A DNA stretch of 49,420 nucleotides from an uncultured Pseudomonadota bacterium (lineage in GTDB: Bacteria; Pseudomonadota; Gammaproteobacteria; Burkholderiales; Usitatibacteraceae). Of this stretch, positions 16,330 through 23,938 are shown piece by piece (position 1 is the first letter of the stretch; every line of letters begins with the position of its first letter). The translations under genes were made by a program, and so were the position numbers. The notes under the pieces were generated by a model, which saw only the letters and a list, made by a program, of their open reading frames with translations, made no database searches and was not told the origin of the DNA. The stretch is taken from the NCBI GenBank assembly GCA_937898635.1, contig CALEJW010000093.1, forward strand, positions 1 to 49,420, in the 5' to 3' direction.

Positions 16330-18482
16330 AGGCCCCGCGCAACGCCTCGCGCCGCGCCTTCCTGAAATCGACCGCCGCGCTCGCCGGCGGCCTCGTCATC
16401 GGCTTCTGGCTGCCGGGCCGGCAGGGCCGGGTCCTGGCCCAGGGCGCGCCGAAGCCCCCCGCGGATCCCAACGCGTTCCTGCGCATCGCGCCGGACGGTT
16501 CCGTCACCGTGATGGTGAAGCACCTCGAGTTCGGCCAGGGCGTGACCACCGCGCTGCCCATGCTGGTGGCCGAGGAGCTCGAGTGCGACTGGAAGCAGGT
16601 GCGCGCGCAGCTCGCGCACGCCGCGCCGGAATATTTCCACACGGGCTTCGGCATCCAGGCGACGGGGGGCTCGACGAGCGTCGCGGACTCCTGGACGCAG
16701 CTTCGCACCGTGGGCGCCCAGGCCCGCGCGATGCTCATCGCGGCCGCCGCCGCGAAGTGGAAAGTGGACCCGGCCGCGTGCCGGGCCGAGAAGGGCTTCG
16801 TCCTCGGCCCCGGCGGGCGCAAGGCCGGGTTCGGGACGCTCGCCGCGGCCGCGGCGAGGCTTCCCGCGCCGGCGACGGTCGCGCTCAAGGACCCGAAGGA
16901 CTTCCGGCTCATCGGCAAGCCCGTGCGCCGCCTCGACGCGGCCGAACGCGCGAACGCCACCACCGTCTTCGGCATGGACCTCAAGCGCCCCAACCTGCAC
17001 ACCGCGCTCGTCGCGCGCCCGCCCGTCTTCGGTGCGAAGGTGGCCTCGTTCGAGGTGGCGAAGGTGCGGGAGGTGCCCGGCGTCACCCACGTCATCCAGA
17101 CCTCGCGCGGCGTCGCGGTGGTGGCGAAGAGCTTCTGGTCGGCGAAGAAGGGCCGGGACGCGCTGGAGGTCCGCTGGAACGAGGGGGAGGGCGCGGCCAT
17201 TTCCACGGAAGCGCTGCGCACGCAGTACGCCGAGCTCGCGACGAAGCCCGGCCCCATGGCGCGAAAGCCCGCCGACCCCGAGGCCCTGAAGGCCGCGGCG
17301 AAGCGGATCGTCGCGGAGTACGAGGTGCCCTTCCTCGCCCACGCGCCCATGGAGCCCCTCAACTGCACGGTCGAGGTGCGCGCCGACGGCGCGGAGATCT
17401 GGTGCGGCTCGCAGTTCCAGACCGTGGACCAGGCGGCGGCGGCGAAGACGCTGGGCCTCGCGCCGGAGAAGGTGCGGCTCAACACGCTGCCCGCCGGCGG
17501 CGGCTTCGGCCGGCGCGCGAACCCCGCGGCCGACTTCGTGACCGAGGCCTGCGAGATCGCCAGGGACGCGAAGGTGCCGGTGAAGGTGATCTGGACCCGC
17601 GAGGACGACATCCGCGGCGGGTACTACCGCCCGATGTACGTGCACCGCGTCGAGGCGGGACTCGACGCGAACGGCGCCATCGCGGGCTGGAACCACGCGA
17701 TCGTCGGCCAGTCGATCATCGCCGGCACCAGCTTCGAGCCGTTCATGGTGAAGGACGGCATCGACGAGACCTCCGTCGAGGGCGTGAGCGACACGCCCTA
17801 CGACATCGCGAACCTCGGGGTCACGCTGCACACGACGAAGTCGCCCATCACCTCGCTCTGGTGGCGCTCGGTGGGCAACTCCCACACCGCCTTCGTGATG
17901 GAGACGATGATCGACGAGCTGGCGGCCGCCGCCGGGAAGGATCCCGTCGAGTTCCGCCGCCCGCTCCTCGCGAAGCACCCCCGGGTCCTCGCGGCGCTGG
18001 AGCTCGCCGCGGCGAAGGCGGGCTGGGGCACGCCGGTGGGGAAGGGCCGCGGCCGGGGCATCGCCGTCCACGAGTCCTTCGGGAGCGTCTGCGCCCAGGT
18101 GGCCGAGGTCTCGGTCGAGGACGGCAAGGTGCGGGTGCACCGCGTGGTCGCCGCCTTCGACTGCGGGCTGGTGGTCAATCCCCTCACGGTGGAAGCCCAG
18201 GTCCAGGGCGCGATCGCCTTCGGCCTCTCGGCCGCGCTGCACGGCGCGATCACCTTCCGGGACGGCAAGGTGCGGCAGTCGAACTTCCACGACTACCCGG
18301 TCCTTCGCCTGTCGGAGATGCCGAAGGTGGAGGTCCACCTCGTGGCCTCGGGCCTCGGCAAGCCCACGGGGGTGGGCGAACCCGCCACGCCGCCGGTCGC
18401 GCCGGCCGTCGCCAACGCCCTCTTCGCCCTCACCGGCAAGCGGGCCCGGGTGCTGCCGCTCGCCGCGACGAAGTGGGGCTGA
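16326..18482 (+). CDS. iorB: molybdopterin-binding large subunit of molybdenum hydroxylase (IorB-like)
   Basis: Molybdenum-cofactor subunit of 718 residues, IorB type. A twin-arginine signal SRRAFLKSTAALAGGL (about 8-23) predicts export as a folded complex with IorA. Molybdopterin-binding blocks are visible: HLEFGQGVTTALPMLVAEEL, QATGGSTSV, PLNCTVEV, and the glycine-rich GGGFGRRANPAADFV. The C-terminus contains GVGEPATPPVAPAVANALF with the likely catalytic Glu685. It starts at the ATGA overlap with iorA. In related enzymes electrons pass to a cytochrome c or the quinone pool, but no such gene follows here. An XdhC-type insertion factor and a nucleotidyltransferase are encoded 1.2-2.8 kb downstream. 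Confidence 0.92.
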   Translation: MKAPRNASRRAFLKSTAALAGGLVIGFWLPGRQGRVLAQGAPKPPADPNAFLRIAPDGSVTVMVKHLEFGQGVTTALPMLVAEELECDWKQVRAQLAHAAPEYFHTGFGIQATGGSTSVADSWTQLRTVGAQARAMLIAAAAAKWKVDPAACRAEKGFVLGPGGRKAGFGTLAAAAARLPAPATVALKDPKDFRLIGKPVRRLDAAERANATTVFGMDLKRPNLHTALVARPPVFGAKVASFEVAKVREVPGVTHVIQTSRGVAVVAKSFWSAKKGRDALEVRWNEGEGAAISTEALRTQYAELATKPGPMARKPADPEALKAAAKRIVAEYEVPFLAHAPMEPLNCTVEVRADGAEIWCGSQFQTVDQAAAAKTLGLAPEKVRLNTLPAGGGFGRRANPAADFVTEACEIARDAKVPVKVIWTREDDIRGGYYRPMYVHRVEAGLDANGAIAGWNHAIVGQSIIAGTSFEPFMVKDGIDETSVEGVSDTPYDIANLGVTLHTTKSPITSLWWRSVGNSHTAFVMETMIDELAAAAGKDPVEFRRPLLAKHPRVLAALELAAAKAGWGTPVGKGRGRGIAVHESFGSVCAQVAEVSVEDGKVRVHRVVAAFDCGLVVNPLTVEAQVQGAIAFGLSAALHGAITFRDGKVRQSNFHDYPVLRLSEMPKVEVHLVASGLGKPTGVGEPATPPVAPAVANALFALTGKRARVLPLAATKWG

Positions 18483-18647
18483 GGCGCCCGCCGCGCGGTT
18501 GCCCCGGGGCGCCCGCCGGCCGGGGCGCGAGCCCCTTGATCCCCGGGGCCGATGGACCAAGAATGAACCGGACCGCGAACCTGCGCGTCCGGACGCGGTC
18601 ACACGGGCTTCGGCACACGCGGGCACCCGGGGCATCGGGAGACGGCA

Positions 18648-18827
18648 ATGGGACTTCGGCTTCGACACGACGAATGGCAGCGGCACCTGCGCAGGTTCCT
18701 CACGAACCCCGTGACCGAGATCCTGGCGATCGTCGCCCTGGTCCTCGTCGCGTTCGTGACGCTCGTCGTCATCGAGTCGCGGCTCATCGCGAGCCCGGAG
18801 GCCCCCGTGGTCTTCAGCCCGAAGTGA
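18648..18827 (+). CDS. small single-pass membrane protein, unknown
   Basis: A 59-residue reading frame in the 358-nt gap between iorB and the lipoprotein hydrolase. A basic, His/Arg-rich N-terminus (LRLRHDEWQRHLRRF) precedes a hydrophobic helix (about 24-42, EILAIVALVLVAFVTLVVIE). A short periplasmic-looking tail ends VVFSPK. GGGAGA lies 7 nt before the ATG at 18648. Its stop is 13 nt from the next ATG, suggesting co-transcription with the hydrolase. I recognise no family. The remaining 165 nt upstream (18483-18647) hold GC-rich inverted repeats but no T-tract and no clear promoter. Confidence 0.6.
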   Translation: MGLRLRHDEWQRHLRRFLTNPVTEILAIVALVLVAFVTLVVIESRLIASPEAPVVFSPK

Positions 18828-18840
18828 GGCTCCCGGGACC

Positions 18841-19704
18841 ATGAGGACGCGCTCGCCCTTCGCCCGCCTCGCCGCGGCGCTCCTGCTCGCGGCCGCGATC
18901 GGCGGCTGCGCCTACCTCACGGAGAAGCAGGGCGAGCTCATCTTCCGGCCCACCAAGGACACCTGGTGGGGATACCAGAACGCGGGCCTTCGCTACGACG
19001 AGCGCTGGATCCCCGTCGGCGCCAACGGCGAGCGCCTGCACGCGTTCTGGGCGCCGGCCGACGACCCGGCGGCGCCGGCGCTCCTCTACCTGCACGGGGC
19101 GCGCTGGAACCTCACCGGGAGCGTCACGCGCATCGAGCGCTGGCGGCGCCTGGGCTTCCACGTGCTCGCGATCGACTACCGCGGCTTCGGCAAGAGCACC
19201 GACACGGTGCCCTCGGAGCAGCTCTCCTACGAGGACGCCGAGGCTTCCTGGGACTACCTCGCGGCCGCCATGCCCGGGCGGGCGCGCTACATCGTGGGGC
19301 ACTCGCTGGGCGGGGCGATCGCGGCCGAGCTCGCCGTGCGGCGCCCGGACGCCTCGGGGCTCGTGCTCGAGGCCACCTTCACCTCCATCCGCGACATGGT
19401 CGAGCACACCGCGTGGCGGATCCTGCCGGTGGGGCTCATCCTCACGCAGGAGTTCGACACGCTCTCCAAGGTCGCGAAGCTGCGCCTGCCGCTGCTCGTG
19501 GTCCACGGCACGCGCGACGCGATCGTGCCCTACGAGATGGGCGAGCGCCTCTTCGCCGCCGCCGCCGGCCCCAAGCGCTTCCTGCGCGTGGAGGGCGGCA
19601 GCCACCACAACCTCTCGGCGGTGGCCAACGAGCAGTACCGCGCCGTGCTCCGGGAATTGTTCCGGCACGGCCCGCGTTCCCTCGAGGCCGCGGCCCCCGG
19701 CTAG
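18841..19704 (+). CDS. alpha/beta hydrolase lipoprotein
   Basis: A 287-residue serine hydrolase with a lipoprotein signal: hydrophobic stretch at about 8-20 and lipobox IGGC with Cys23. The fold is ABHD13/BEM46-like: ELIFRPTKDTWWG, then LLYLHGARWNLTGS (oxyanion strand), DYRGFGKS, the nucleophile elbow GHSLGGA, the acid in HGTRDAIVP and the catalytic His in GGSHHN. The match is to alpha/beta-fold hydrolases anchored in the membrane facing the periplasm. It lies between the Mo-hydroxylase genes and xdhC. Substrate unknown. Confidence 0.85.
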   Translation: MRTRSPFARLAAALLLAAAIGGCAYLTEKQGELIFRPTKDTWWGYQNAGLRYDERWIPVGANGERLHAFWAPADDPAAPALLYLHGARWNLTGSVTRIERWRRLGFHVLAIDYRGFGKSTDTVPSEQLSYEDAEASWDYLAAAMPGRARYIVGHSLGGAIAAELAVRRPDASGLVLEATFTSIRDMVEHTAWRILPVGLILTQEFDTLSKVAKLRLPLLVVHGTRDAIVPYEMGERLFAAAAGPKRFLRVEGGSHHNLSAVANEQYRAVLRELFRHGPRSLEAAAPG

Positions 19705-19716
19705 GCTCGCCCGCGG

Positions 19717-19725
19717 TGGTATATT
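19717..19725 (+). promoter_or_regulatory. extended -10 element of xdhC, probably leaderless
   Basis: TGGTATATT forms an extended -10 (TG-N-TATATT, hexamer 19720-19725). It is followed by CGCCGCC and the xdhC ATG at 19733. A start site 7-8 nt downstream of the hexamer would coincide with the ATG. No Shine-Dalgarno is present. The element lies just after the stop codon of the preceding hydrolase gene. Confidence 0.55.
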
Positions 19726-19732
19726 CGCCGCC

Positions 19733-20710
19733 ATGCAGAGCCTCGATCTCGACGTCCTCGACAACGCCCTCGCGTGGAAGCGGGCGGGGCGCAGCGTGTG
19801 GCTCGTCACCGTCACGCAGACCTTCGGCGCGAGCCCGCGGCCGCCCGGGTCGCTGCTCGCGATGCGCGACGACGGCATCCTCGTGGGCTCCGTCTCCGGC
19901 GGCTGCATCGAGGACGATCTCGTCGCGCGGCGCGCGGAGTTCGCCGGGCGGGCGCCGCGGCTCGTCGCCTACGGCGTGACGAGCGAGGAGGCGCGCCGCT
20001 TCGGGCTTCCCTGCGGCGGCAAGCTCGAGGTGATCGTCGAGCCCGAGGTGCCGGTCGCGGACATGGAGGCGCTCCTCGGCCACATCGCCGCCGGGCGCGT
20101 CGTCGGCCGCCACGTGGACCTCGCGACCGGCGCGTGGAGCTTCACCCCCGCGAGCCCCACCGACGAGTGCGAGCGCGGGCCGGAGCGCTTCACCGCCATC
20201 CACGGGCCGCGCTGGCGCATGCTCATCATCGGCGCCTCCGAGATCGCGCACTACCTCGCCGAGATGGCGACGACGGTGGACTACCGCGTCTTCGTCTGCG
20301 ACCCGCGCGAGGAGTACCGCCTCGCCTGGCGCGTGCCCGGCGCGACGCTCGTCGAGGGGATGCCCGACGACGCGGTGCTCGCCTTCCGTCCCGACGGGCA
20401 CACCGTCATCCTCACCGTCTCCCACGATCCCAAGCTCGACGACATGGCGCTGCTGGAGGCGCTGCGCTCGGAGGCGTTCTACGTGGGCGCCGTGGGCTCG
20501 GCGCAGACGAGCGCCGAGCGGCGCAAGCGCCTCGCCGGGTTCGACCTCACGGCGCGCGAGATCGCCCGCCTGCGCGGGCCCGTGGGGCTCTCCATCGGCT
20601 CGCGCACGCCGCCGGAGATCGCCGTGGCGATCCTCGCCGACCTCATCGCGACCCGCAACGGCGTGATGCTCGAGAAGGCGGCCGGGTCCGCCTCGCGCCT
20701 GCGCGCGTGA
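19733..20710 (+). CDS. XdhC/CoxI-family molybdenum-hydroxylase maturation protein
   Basis: A 325-residue XdhC-family protein. Members bind the sulfurated molybdenum cofactor and insert it into xanthine-oxidase-family enzymes. The N-terminal XdhC/CoxI domain has GSVSGGCIEDDLV with the conserved Cys58, and FGLPCGGKLEV. The C-terminal Rossmann-like XdhC_C domain has MLIIGASEIAHYLAEMA and DPREEYR. The end block YVGAVGSAQTSAERRKRL...SIGSRTPPEIAVAILADLIATRNG is typical. It is coupled to the downstream nucleotidyltransferase by a GTGA overlap. The obvious client is the IorAB-like enzyme upstream. Confidence 0.92.
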   Translation: MQSLDLDVLDNALAWKRAGRSVWLVTVTQTFGASPRPPGSLLAMRDDGILVGSVSGGCIEDDLVARRAEFAGRAPRLVAYGVTSEEARRFGLPCGGKLEVIVEPEVPVADMEALLGHIAAGRVVGRHVDLATGAWSFTPASPTDECERGPERFTAIHGPRWRMLIIGASEIAHYLAEMATTVDYRVFVCDPREEYRLAWRVPGATLVEGMPDDAVLAFRPDGHTVILTVSHDPKLDDMALLEALRSEAFYVGAVGSAQTSAERRKRLAGFDLTAREIARLRGPVGLSIGSRTPPEIAVAILADLIATRNGVMLEKAAGSASRLRA

Positions 20711-21279
20711 TCCGCGGGCTGCTCCTCGGCGGCGGCGAGGGGACGCGCTTCGGCGGGGCGAAGCTCCTCGCCGCCACCCCGCTCGATCCCGTGCCCATCG
20801 GCGTTCGCGCCGCGCGCTCGCTCGTCGCCGGCGCGGGCAACGCGCTCGCCGTCGTGCGCGCCGGGGACGCGGCCCTCGCGCAGGCGCTGCGCGAGGCCGG
20901 CTGCGAGGTGCTCGAGTCCGCCGATTGCGCGCGCGGGCTCGGGGCGAGCCTCGCGGCGGGCGTGAAGGCGAGCGCGGATGCCTCGGGCTGGATCGTCGCG
21001 CTCGCGGACATGCCGCGCATCCTTCCCGCGACCCATCGCGCGGTGGCCGGGGCGCTCGCGCGCGGCGCGAAGCTCGCCGTGGCCGTGGACCCGGAAGGAC
21101 GGCGCGGGCACCCCGTGGGATTCGCGTCGGATTTCTTCGCCGACCTCGCCGCCCTCGACGGCGACACCGGCGCGCGCGGCGTGATCGAGCGCCACCGCGC
21201 CTGGCTCGAGGTCGTGCGCGTGGACGACCCCGGCATCCACCTCGACATCGACACGCCGGGCGATCTCGCCGCGGGCTAG
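20707..21279 (+). CDS. MobA/MocA-like molybdenum cofactor nucleotidyltransferase
   Basis: A 190-residue NTP-transferase with the nucleotide-binding signature LLGGGEGTRFGGAKLLA at the N-terminus. Other visible blocks are GLGASLAAGV, a metal-binding ALADMP motif and RGHPVGFASDFFADLAALDGDTGARGVI, then a C-terminal DIDTPGDL. It resembles MocA-type cytidylyltransferases, which make the dinucleotide cofactor used by aldehyde-oxidoreductase-like enzymes. That fits its coupling to xdhC. GTP- versus CTP-specificity cannot be settled by eye. The GTG start at 20707 overlaps the xdhC stop. The stop TAG shares the palindrome CTAG with the convergent gene. Confidence 0.85.
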   Translation: MIRGLLLGGGEGTRFGGAKLLAATPLDPVPIGVRAARSLVAGAGNALAVVRAGDAALAQALREAGCEVLESADCARGLGASLAAGVKASADASGWIVALADMPRILPATHRAVAGALARGAKLAVAVDPEGRRGHPVGFASDFFADLAALDGDTGARGVIERHRAWLEVVRVDDPGIHLDIDTPGDLAAG

Positions 21280-21743
21280 TCCCGGGGCTTCGGCACGAAG
21301 CGTCCCGTCGCCGGGTCGATCCAGCCGTTGCCGGCGTCGATCAGCAGGGCCCCGGTCTTCGGGTCGATCGCGTTCTTTCCCGCCGGCACCACCGTGCCGC
21401 CGCGGCCGTCGGGCCGCGGCAAGGGCGCGCGCTCGGGCGGGGCCACCGGCGTGAGGCCCGGCGCGGCAAGCTTCGCCGCCGCCGGCGGCGCGAGGGGCGC
21501 GGCGGGATCGACGGCGGCGCGCGGCGCCATCGGCGCGGGGGCGGATTTCGCGTCCGGGTGCATGAGCAGGCGCGCGAGCTCGTCGCGGGCCGCGCGGCGC
21601 TCGGCGGCCGTGGCGGCGGGATCGCCGAGGGTTCGCTTCAGCGCGTCGATGCGCGCCTGCGCCTGCGGGGACGGGGGCCAGCCCTGCGCCGCGGCGAGGC
21701 CGCAGCCGGCGGCGAGGAGGGCGATCGCGAGGCGCGCCTTCAC
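21276..21743 (-). CDS. small exported Ala/Pro-rich protein, unknown
   Basis: A 155-residue predicted secreted protein. A signal peptide (KARLAIALLAAGCGLAAAQG, about 2-21) is followed by a short helical region with basic and acidic residues (QARIDALKRTLGDPAATAAERRAARDELARLLMH). Then comes an Ala/Pro-rich linker of about 55 residues. The C-terminus contains two related units, AIDPKTGALL and WIDPATGRFV, each with a DPxTG core. The start is GTG 21743, which gives a clean signal peptide. The match is to no family I can name. The Cys within the signal region does not form a convincing lipobox. Its stop shares CTAG with the convergent mocA-like gene. Confidence 0.65.
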   Translation of the reverse strand: MKARLAIALLAAGCGLAAAQGWPPSPQAQARIDALKRTLGDPAATAAERRAARDELARLLMHPDAKSAPAPMAPRAAVDPAAPLAPPAAAKLAAPGLTPVAPPERAPLPRPDGRGGTVVPAGKNAIDPKTGALLIDAGNGWIDPATGRFVPKPRD

Positions 21744-21757
21744 GGGCCCCGGCGCGC

Positions 21758-22657
21758 TCAGCCGGCCCGTCGCGGCGGGTACTTCTCGCCCGCCTCCAGG
21801 CGCACCTTGAGGATGTTCTGCTTCGGCGGCAGGGGGCAGGTCGTGAACTCGCTGAACGCGCAGGGCGGGTTGTAGACGCGGTTGAGATCGAGCTCGAAGG
21901 GCTTGCCCGGCTCGGGCTTCGCCGGCACGTAGAGGAAGCGCCCCGGCCGGTAGGTCGTCTCGCCCGCCGTCGCGTCGCGCAGCACGAAGAAGAGCCCCTT
22001 GTCCTCGCCGACCGCGTCGAGGCGATGGCGCTCGCCGGCGAGCTCGAACTCGACGTAGCCGGGGGAGGCCTCGTCGGAAGCCTCGTCGAGCACGTTGATG
22101 ATGGTGATCTTGCGGCCCGGCGGGTAGGGCACGAAGGTCGCCTGCACGCGGTAGGCGGCGTCCGGCTCGTACCACACGCGGTTGCCGAAGCCCTTGCGGA
22201 CCTCGCTCTCGTTGTCGGCCAGGCGCAGCACGTAGCGGCCCTCGCGCTCGATCACGTGCATGGCGAGGCGCCCCATCGTCACCCAGTCGCGCCGCTCCAC
22301 GTCGGTGCCGAGCACGACCTCGTCGAGGTCCATGCCCTCCTTGCGCACCGTGACGCCGGGGGCGAGCTTCATGCGCACCTTGCCGCCGGCGATGGTGATC
22401 TCGCCCATGCGCGCGGGACCGAGGCCCTTCGGGAAGACGATGTCGTTCGCCTCCCCGGTGCCGAAGGTGTTCACGCCGGGCTTCATCACGAAGCGCCCGG
22501 CGAGCGTGAGCCAGCCGTTGTCGGCCCTGAGGCCCTTCTCGGCGCGGCCCCGCCACTCGGCGAGCGCCGTCTCCCAGGCCGGGTCGGCGGGCGCGGTCGT
22601 CGCGCAGGCGGCGAGGAGGGCCAGGGGCAGGAGGAGGGTCGCGGCGAGTCTCGACAT
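21758..22657 (-). CDS. DUF1684 family lipoprotein
   Basis: A 299-residue lipoprotein of the DUF1684 family. The signal MSRLAATLLLPLALLAAC has a lipobox with Cys18. The mature part begins with an acidic/Trp helix (PAWETALAEWRGRAEKGLRADNGWLTLAG). The family blocks follow: a beta-rich domain with FGTGEANDIVFP, the motif YPPGRKITIINVLDE and the Cys-containing segment VYNPPCAFSEFTTCPLPPKQN. DUF1684 proteins are widespread, and their function is not established. A candidate -10 TAGAAT (22697-22692, minus strand) overlaps the waaF stop, 34 nt before this ATG. Confidence 0.85.
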   Translation of the reverse strand: MSRLAATLLLPLALLAACATTAPADPAWETALAEWRGRAEKGLRADNGWLTLAGRFVMKPGVNTFGTGEANDIVFPKGLGPARMGEITIAGGKVRMKLAPGVTVRKEGMDLDEVVLGTDVERRDWVTMGRLAMHVIEREGRYVLRLADNESEVRKGFGNRVWYEPDAAYRVQATFVPYPPGRKITIINVLDEASDEASPGYVEFELAGERHRLDAVGEDKGLFFVLRDATAGETTYRPGRFLYVPAKPEPGKPFELDLNRVYNPPCAFSEFTTCPLPPKQNILKVRLEAGEKYPPRRAG

Positions 22658-22694
22658 GGGGCGGGTCCGGCTCGGGGAAGGCGAGGCGCCCATT

Positions 22695-23687
22695 CTAGTC
22701 GAGGGCGGCCCGCACCTGCGCGGGGTCGAGCTTTTCCAGGCAATCGGTGTGGCCCAGGGGACATTCCCGGGCGAAACAGGGGCTGCAGTCGAGGTGCAGC
22801 CAGACCACGCGCGCCTTCGCCGAAAGCGGCGGCGTGTGCGCCGGGCTCGAGGAGCCGAACACGGCCGCCAGGGGCCGCCCGAGCGCGGCGGCCACGTGCA
22901 TGAGGCCGGAATCGTTGGTGACCACGCGCGAGGCGAGCGAGAGGAGGTCGATCGCCTCGTCGAGGCTCGTGCGGCCCGCGAGGTCGGCGACGGGGACGCC
23001 GGCAAGTGCGGCGACTTCCGCGCTCGCCGCGGCGTCCTTCGCGCTGCCGAGGAGCCAGATGCGGTAGCCGAGCCCCGCCTGCTCGCGGGCGAGCGCCGCG
23101 AAATGCCGCGCCGGCCAGCGCTTGGCGGGACCGTACTCGGCCCCGGGCGCCAGCGCGAGCACGGGCGCCTCGCCCGCGAGGCCGAGCCTCGCCGCCGTCG
23201 CCGCGCTGCGCGCGGGGTCGGCGAGGAGCCGCGGCTCGGGCACGGGGCGCTCGATCTCCTCGCCCGCGGGCTGGGCGAGCGCGGCGAAGCGCTCCACCAT
23301 GAGCGGCAGCCGCTCGGGGTCGAGCACGCGCAGGTCGTTCAGGAGCCCGTAGCGCATCTCGCCGCGCCAGCCGGTGCGCAGCGCGATCCCCGCGAACCAG
23401 GGGACGAGCGCCGACTTGAGGCTTCCGGGCAGCACCACGGCGCGGTCGTAGCGGGGCAGGCCCTTGGCGAAGCGGCGCCGCGCCGCGAGGCGCAGCTCCC
23501 CGTGGCCGAAGGGGAAGGCGATCGTGCGGCGCACTTCCGGCATGCGCCCGTAGACCGCCCCGGCCCAGGCCGGGGCGAGGACGTCGATCGCGCCCGAGGG
23601 ATCGCGCGACTTCAGGCGGGCGAGGAGCGGCTGCGCGAGGACGGCGTCGCCGATCCACGAGGGGGAAACGACCAGGGTCTCGCTCAT
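22695..23687 (-). CDS. waaF: ADP-heptose:LPS heptosyltransferase II
   Basis: Glycosyltransferase family 9 enzyme of 330 residues that adds the second heptose to the LPS inner core at the cytoplasmic face of the inner membrane. Visible hallmarks are VVSPSWIGDAVLAQPLL at the N-terminus and the WaaF-specific SLKSALVPWFAGIALRTGWRGEMRYGLLNDLR. The ADP-heptose-binding region ALAPGAEYGPAKRWP, the TNDSGLMHVAAALGRPLAAVFGSSSP block and a C-terminal Cys-containing end CSPCFARECPLGHTDCL complete it. It belongs to the minus-strand run after the zinc-finger gene. It suggests a heptose-containing LPS core. Confidence 0.93.
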   Translation of the reverse strand: MSETLVVSPSWIGDAVLAQPLLARLKSRDPSGAIDVLAPAWAGAVYGRMPEVRRTIAFPFGHGELRLAARRRFAKGLPRYDRAVVLPGSLKSALVPWFAGIALRTGWRGEMRYGLLNDLRVLDPERLPLMVERFAALAQPAGEEIERPVPEPRLLADPARSAATAARLGLAGEAPVLALAPGAEYGPAKRWPARHFAALAREQAGLGYRIWLLGSAKDAAASAEVAALAGVPVADLAGRTSLDEAIDLLSLASRVVTNDSGLMHVAAALGRPLAAVFGSSSPAHTPPLSAKARVVWLHLDCSPCFARECPLGHTDCLEKLDPAQVRAALD

Positions 23688-23732
23688 GGCATCGTGCCCG
23701 GGCGGGGCCGGGAGCCGGGAGGGGCGGGCTCC

Positions 23733-23936
23733 TCAGTGCCCCCCGGCGCGCGCCCCCCCGGCGAGGCGGTAGAGCGTGCCGCAGTAAGGGCACCGCGCCT
23801 CGCCCGTGGCTTCCACGGGAAGGTACACGCGCGGGTGCGTGTTCCACAGCTTCTGCGAGGCGAGCGGGCAGTGCAGCGGCAGGTCGGCCGCGCGGACCTC
23901 GACCGTCATCGGGTCGGTCCCGGGGGACGGCGCCAT
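23733..23936 (-). CDS. CHCC-type zinc-finger protein
   Basis: A 67-residue protein of the zf-CHCC family, related to the zinc-binding part of complex I subunit NDUFS6. The four ligands are visible as Cys23, His34, Cys49 and Cys52 (HCPL...THPRVYLP...ARCPYCGTLY). The ATG at 23936 lies 2 nt after the ilvE stop; an alternative ATG at 23909 would give 58 residues. In proteobacteria this gene commonly sits between ilvE and waaF, as here. The molecular role is not known. Confidence 0.85.
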   Translation of the reverse strand: MAPSPGTDPMTVEVRAADLPLHCPLASQKLWNTHPRVYLPVEATGEARCPYCGTLYRLAGGARAGGH

Positions 23937-23938
23937 GG

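Noticed and set aside
18483..18647. GC-rich inverted repeats after iorB as a rho-independent terminator
   Set aside because: No T-tract follows on either strand, and stems of this kind arise by chance in such GC-rich DNA.
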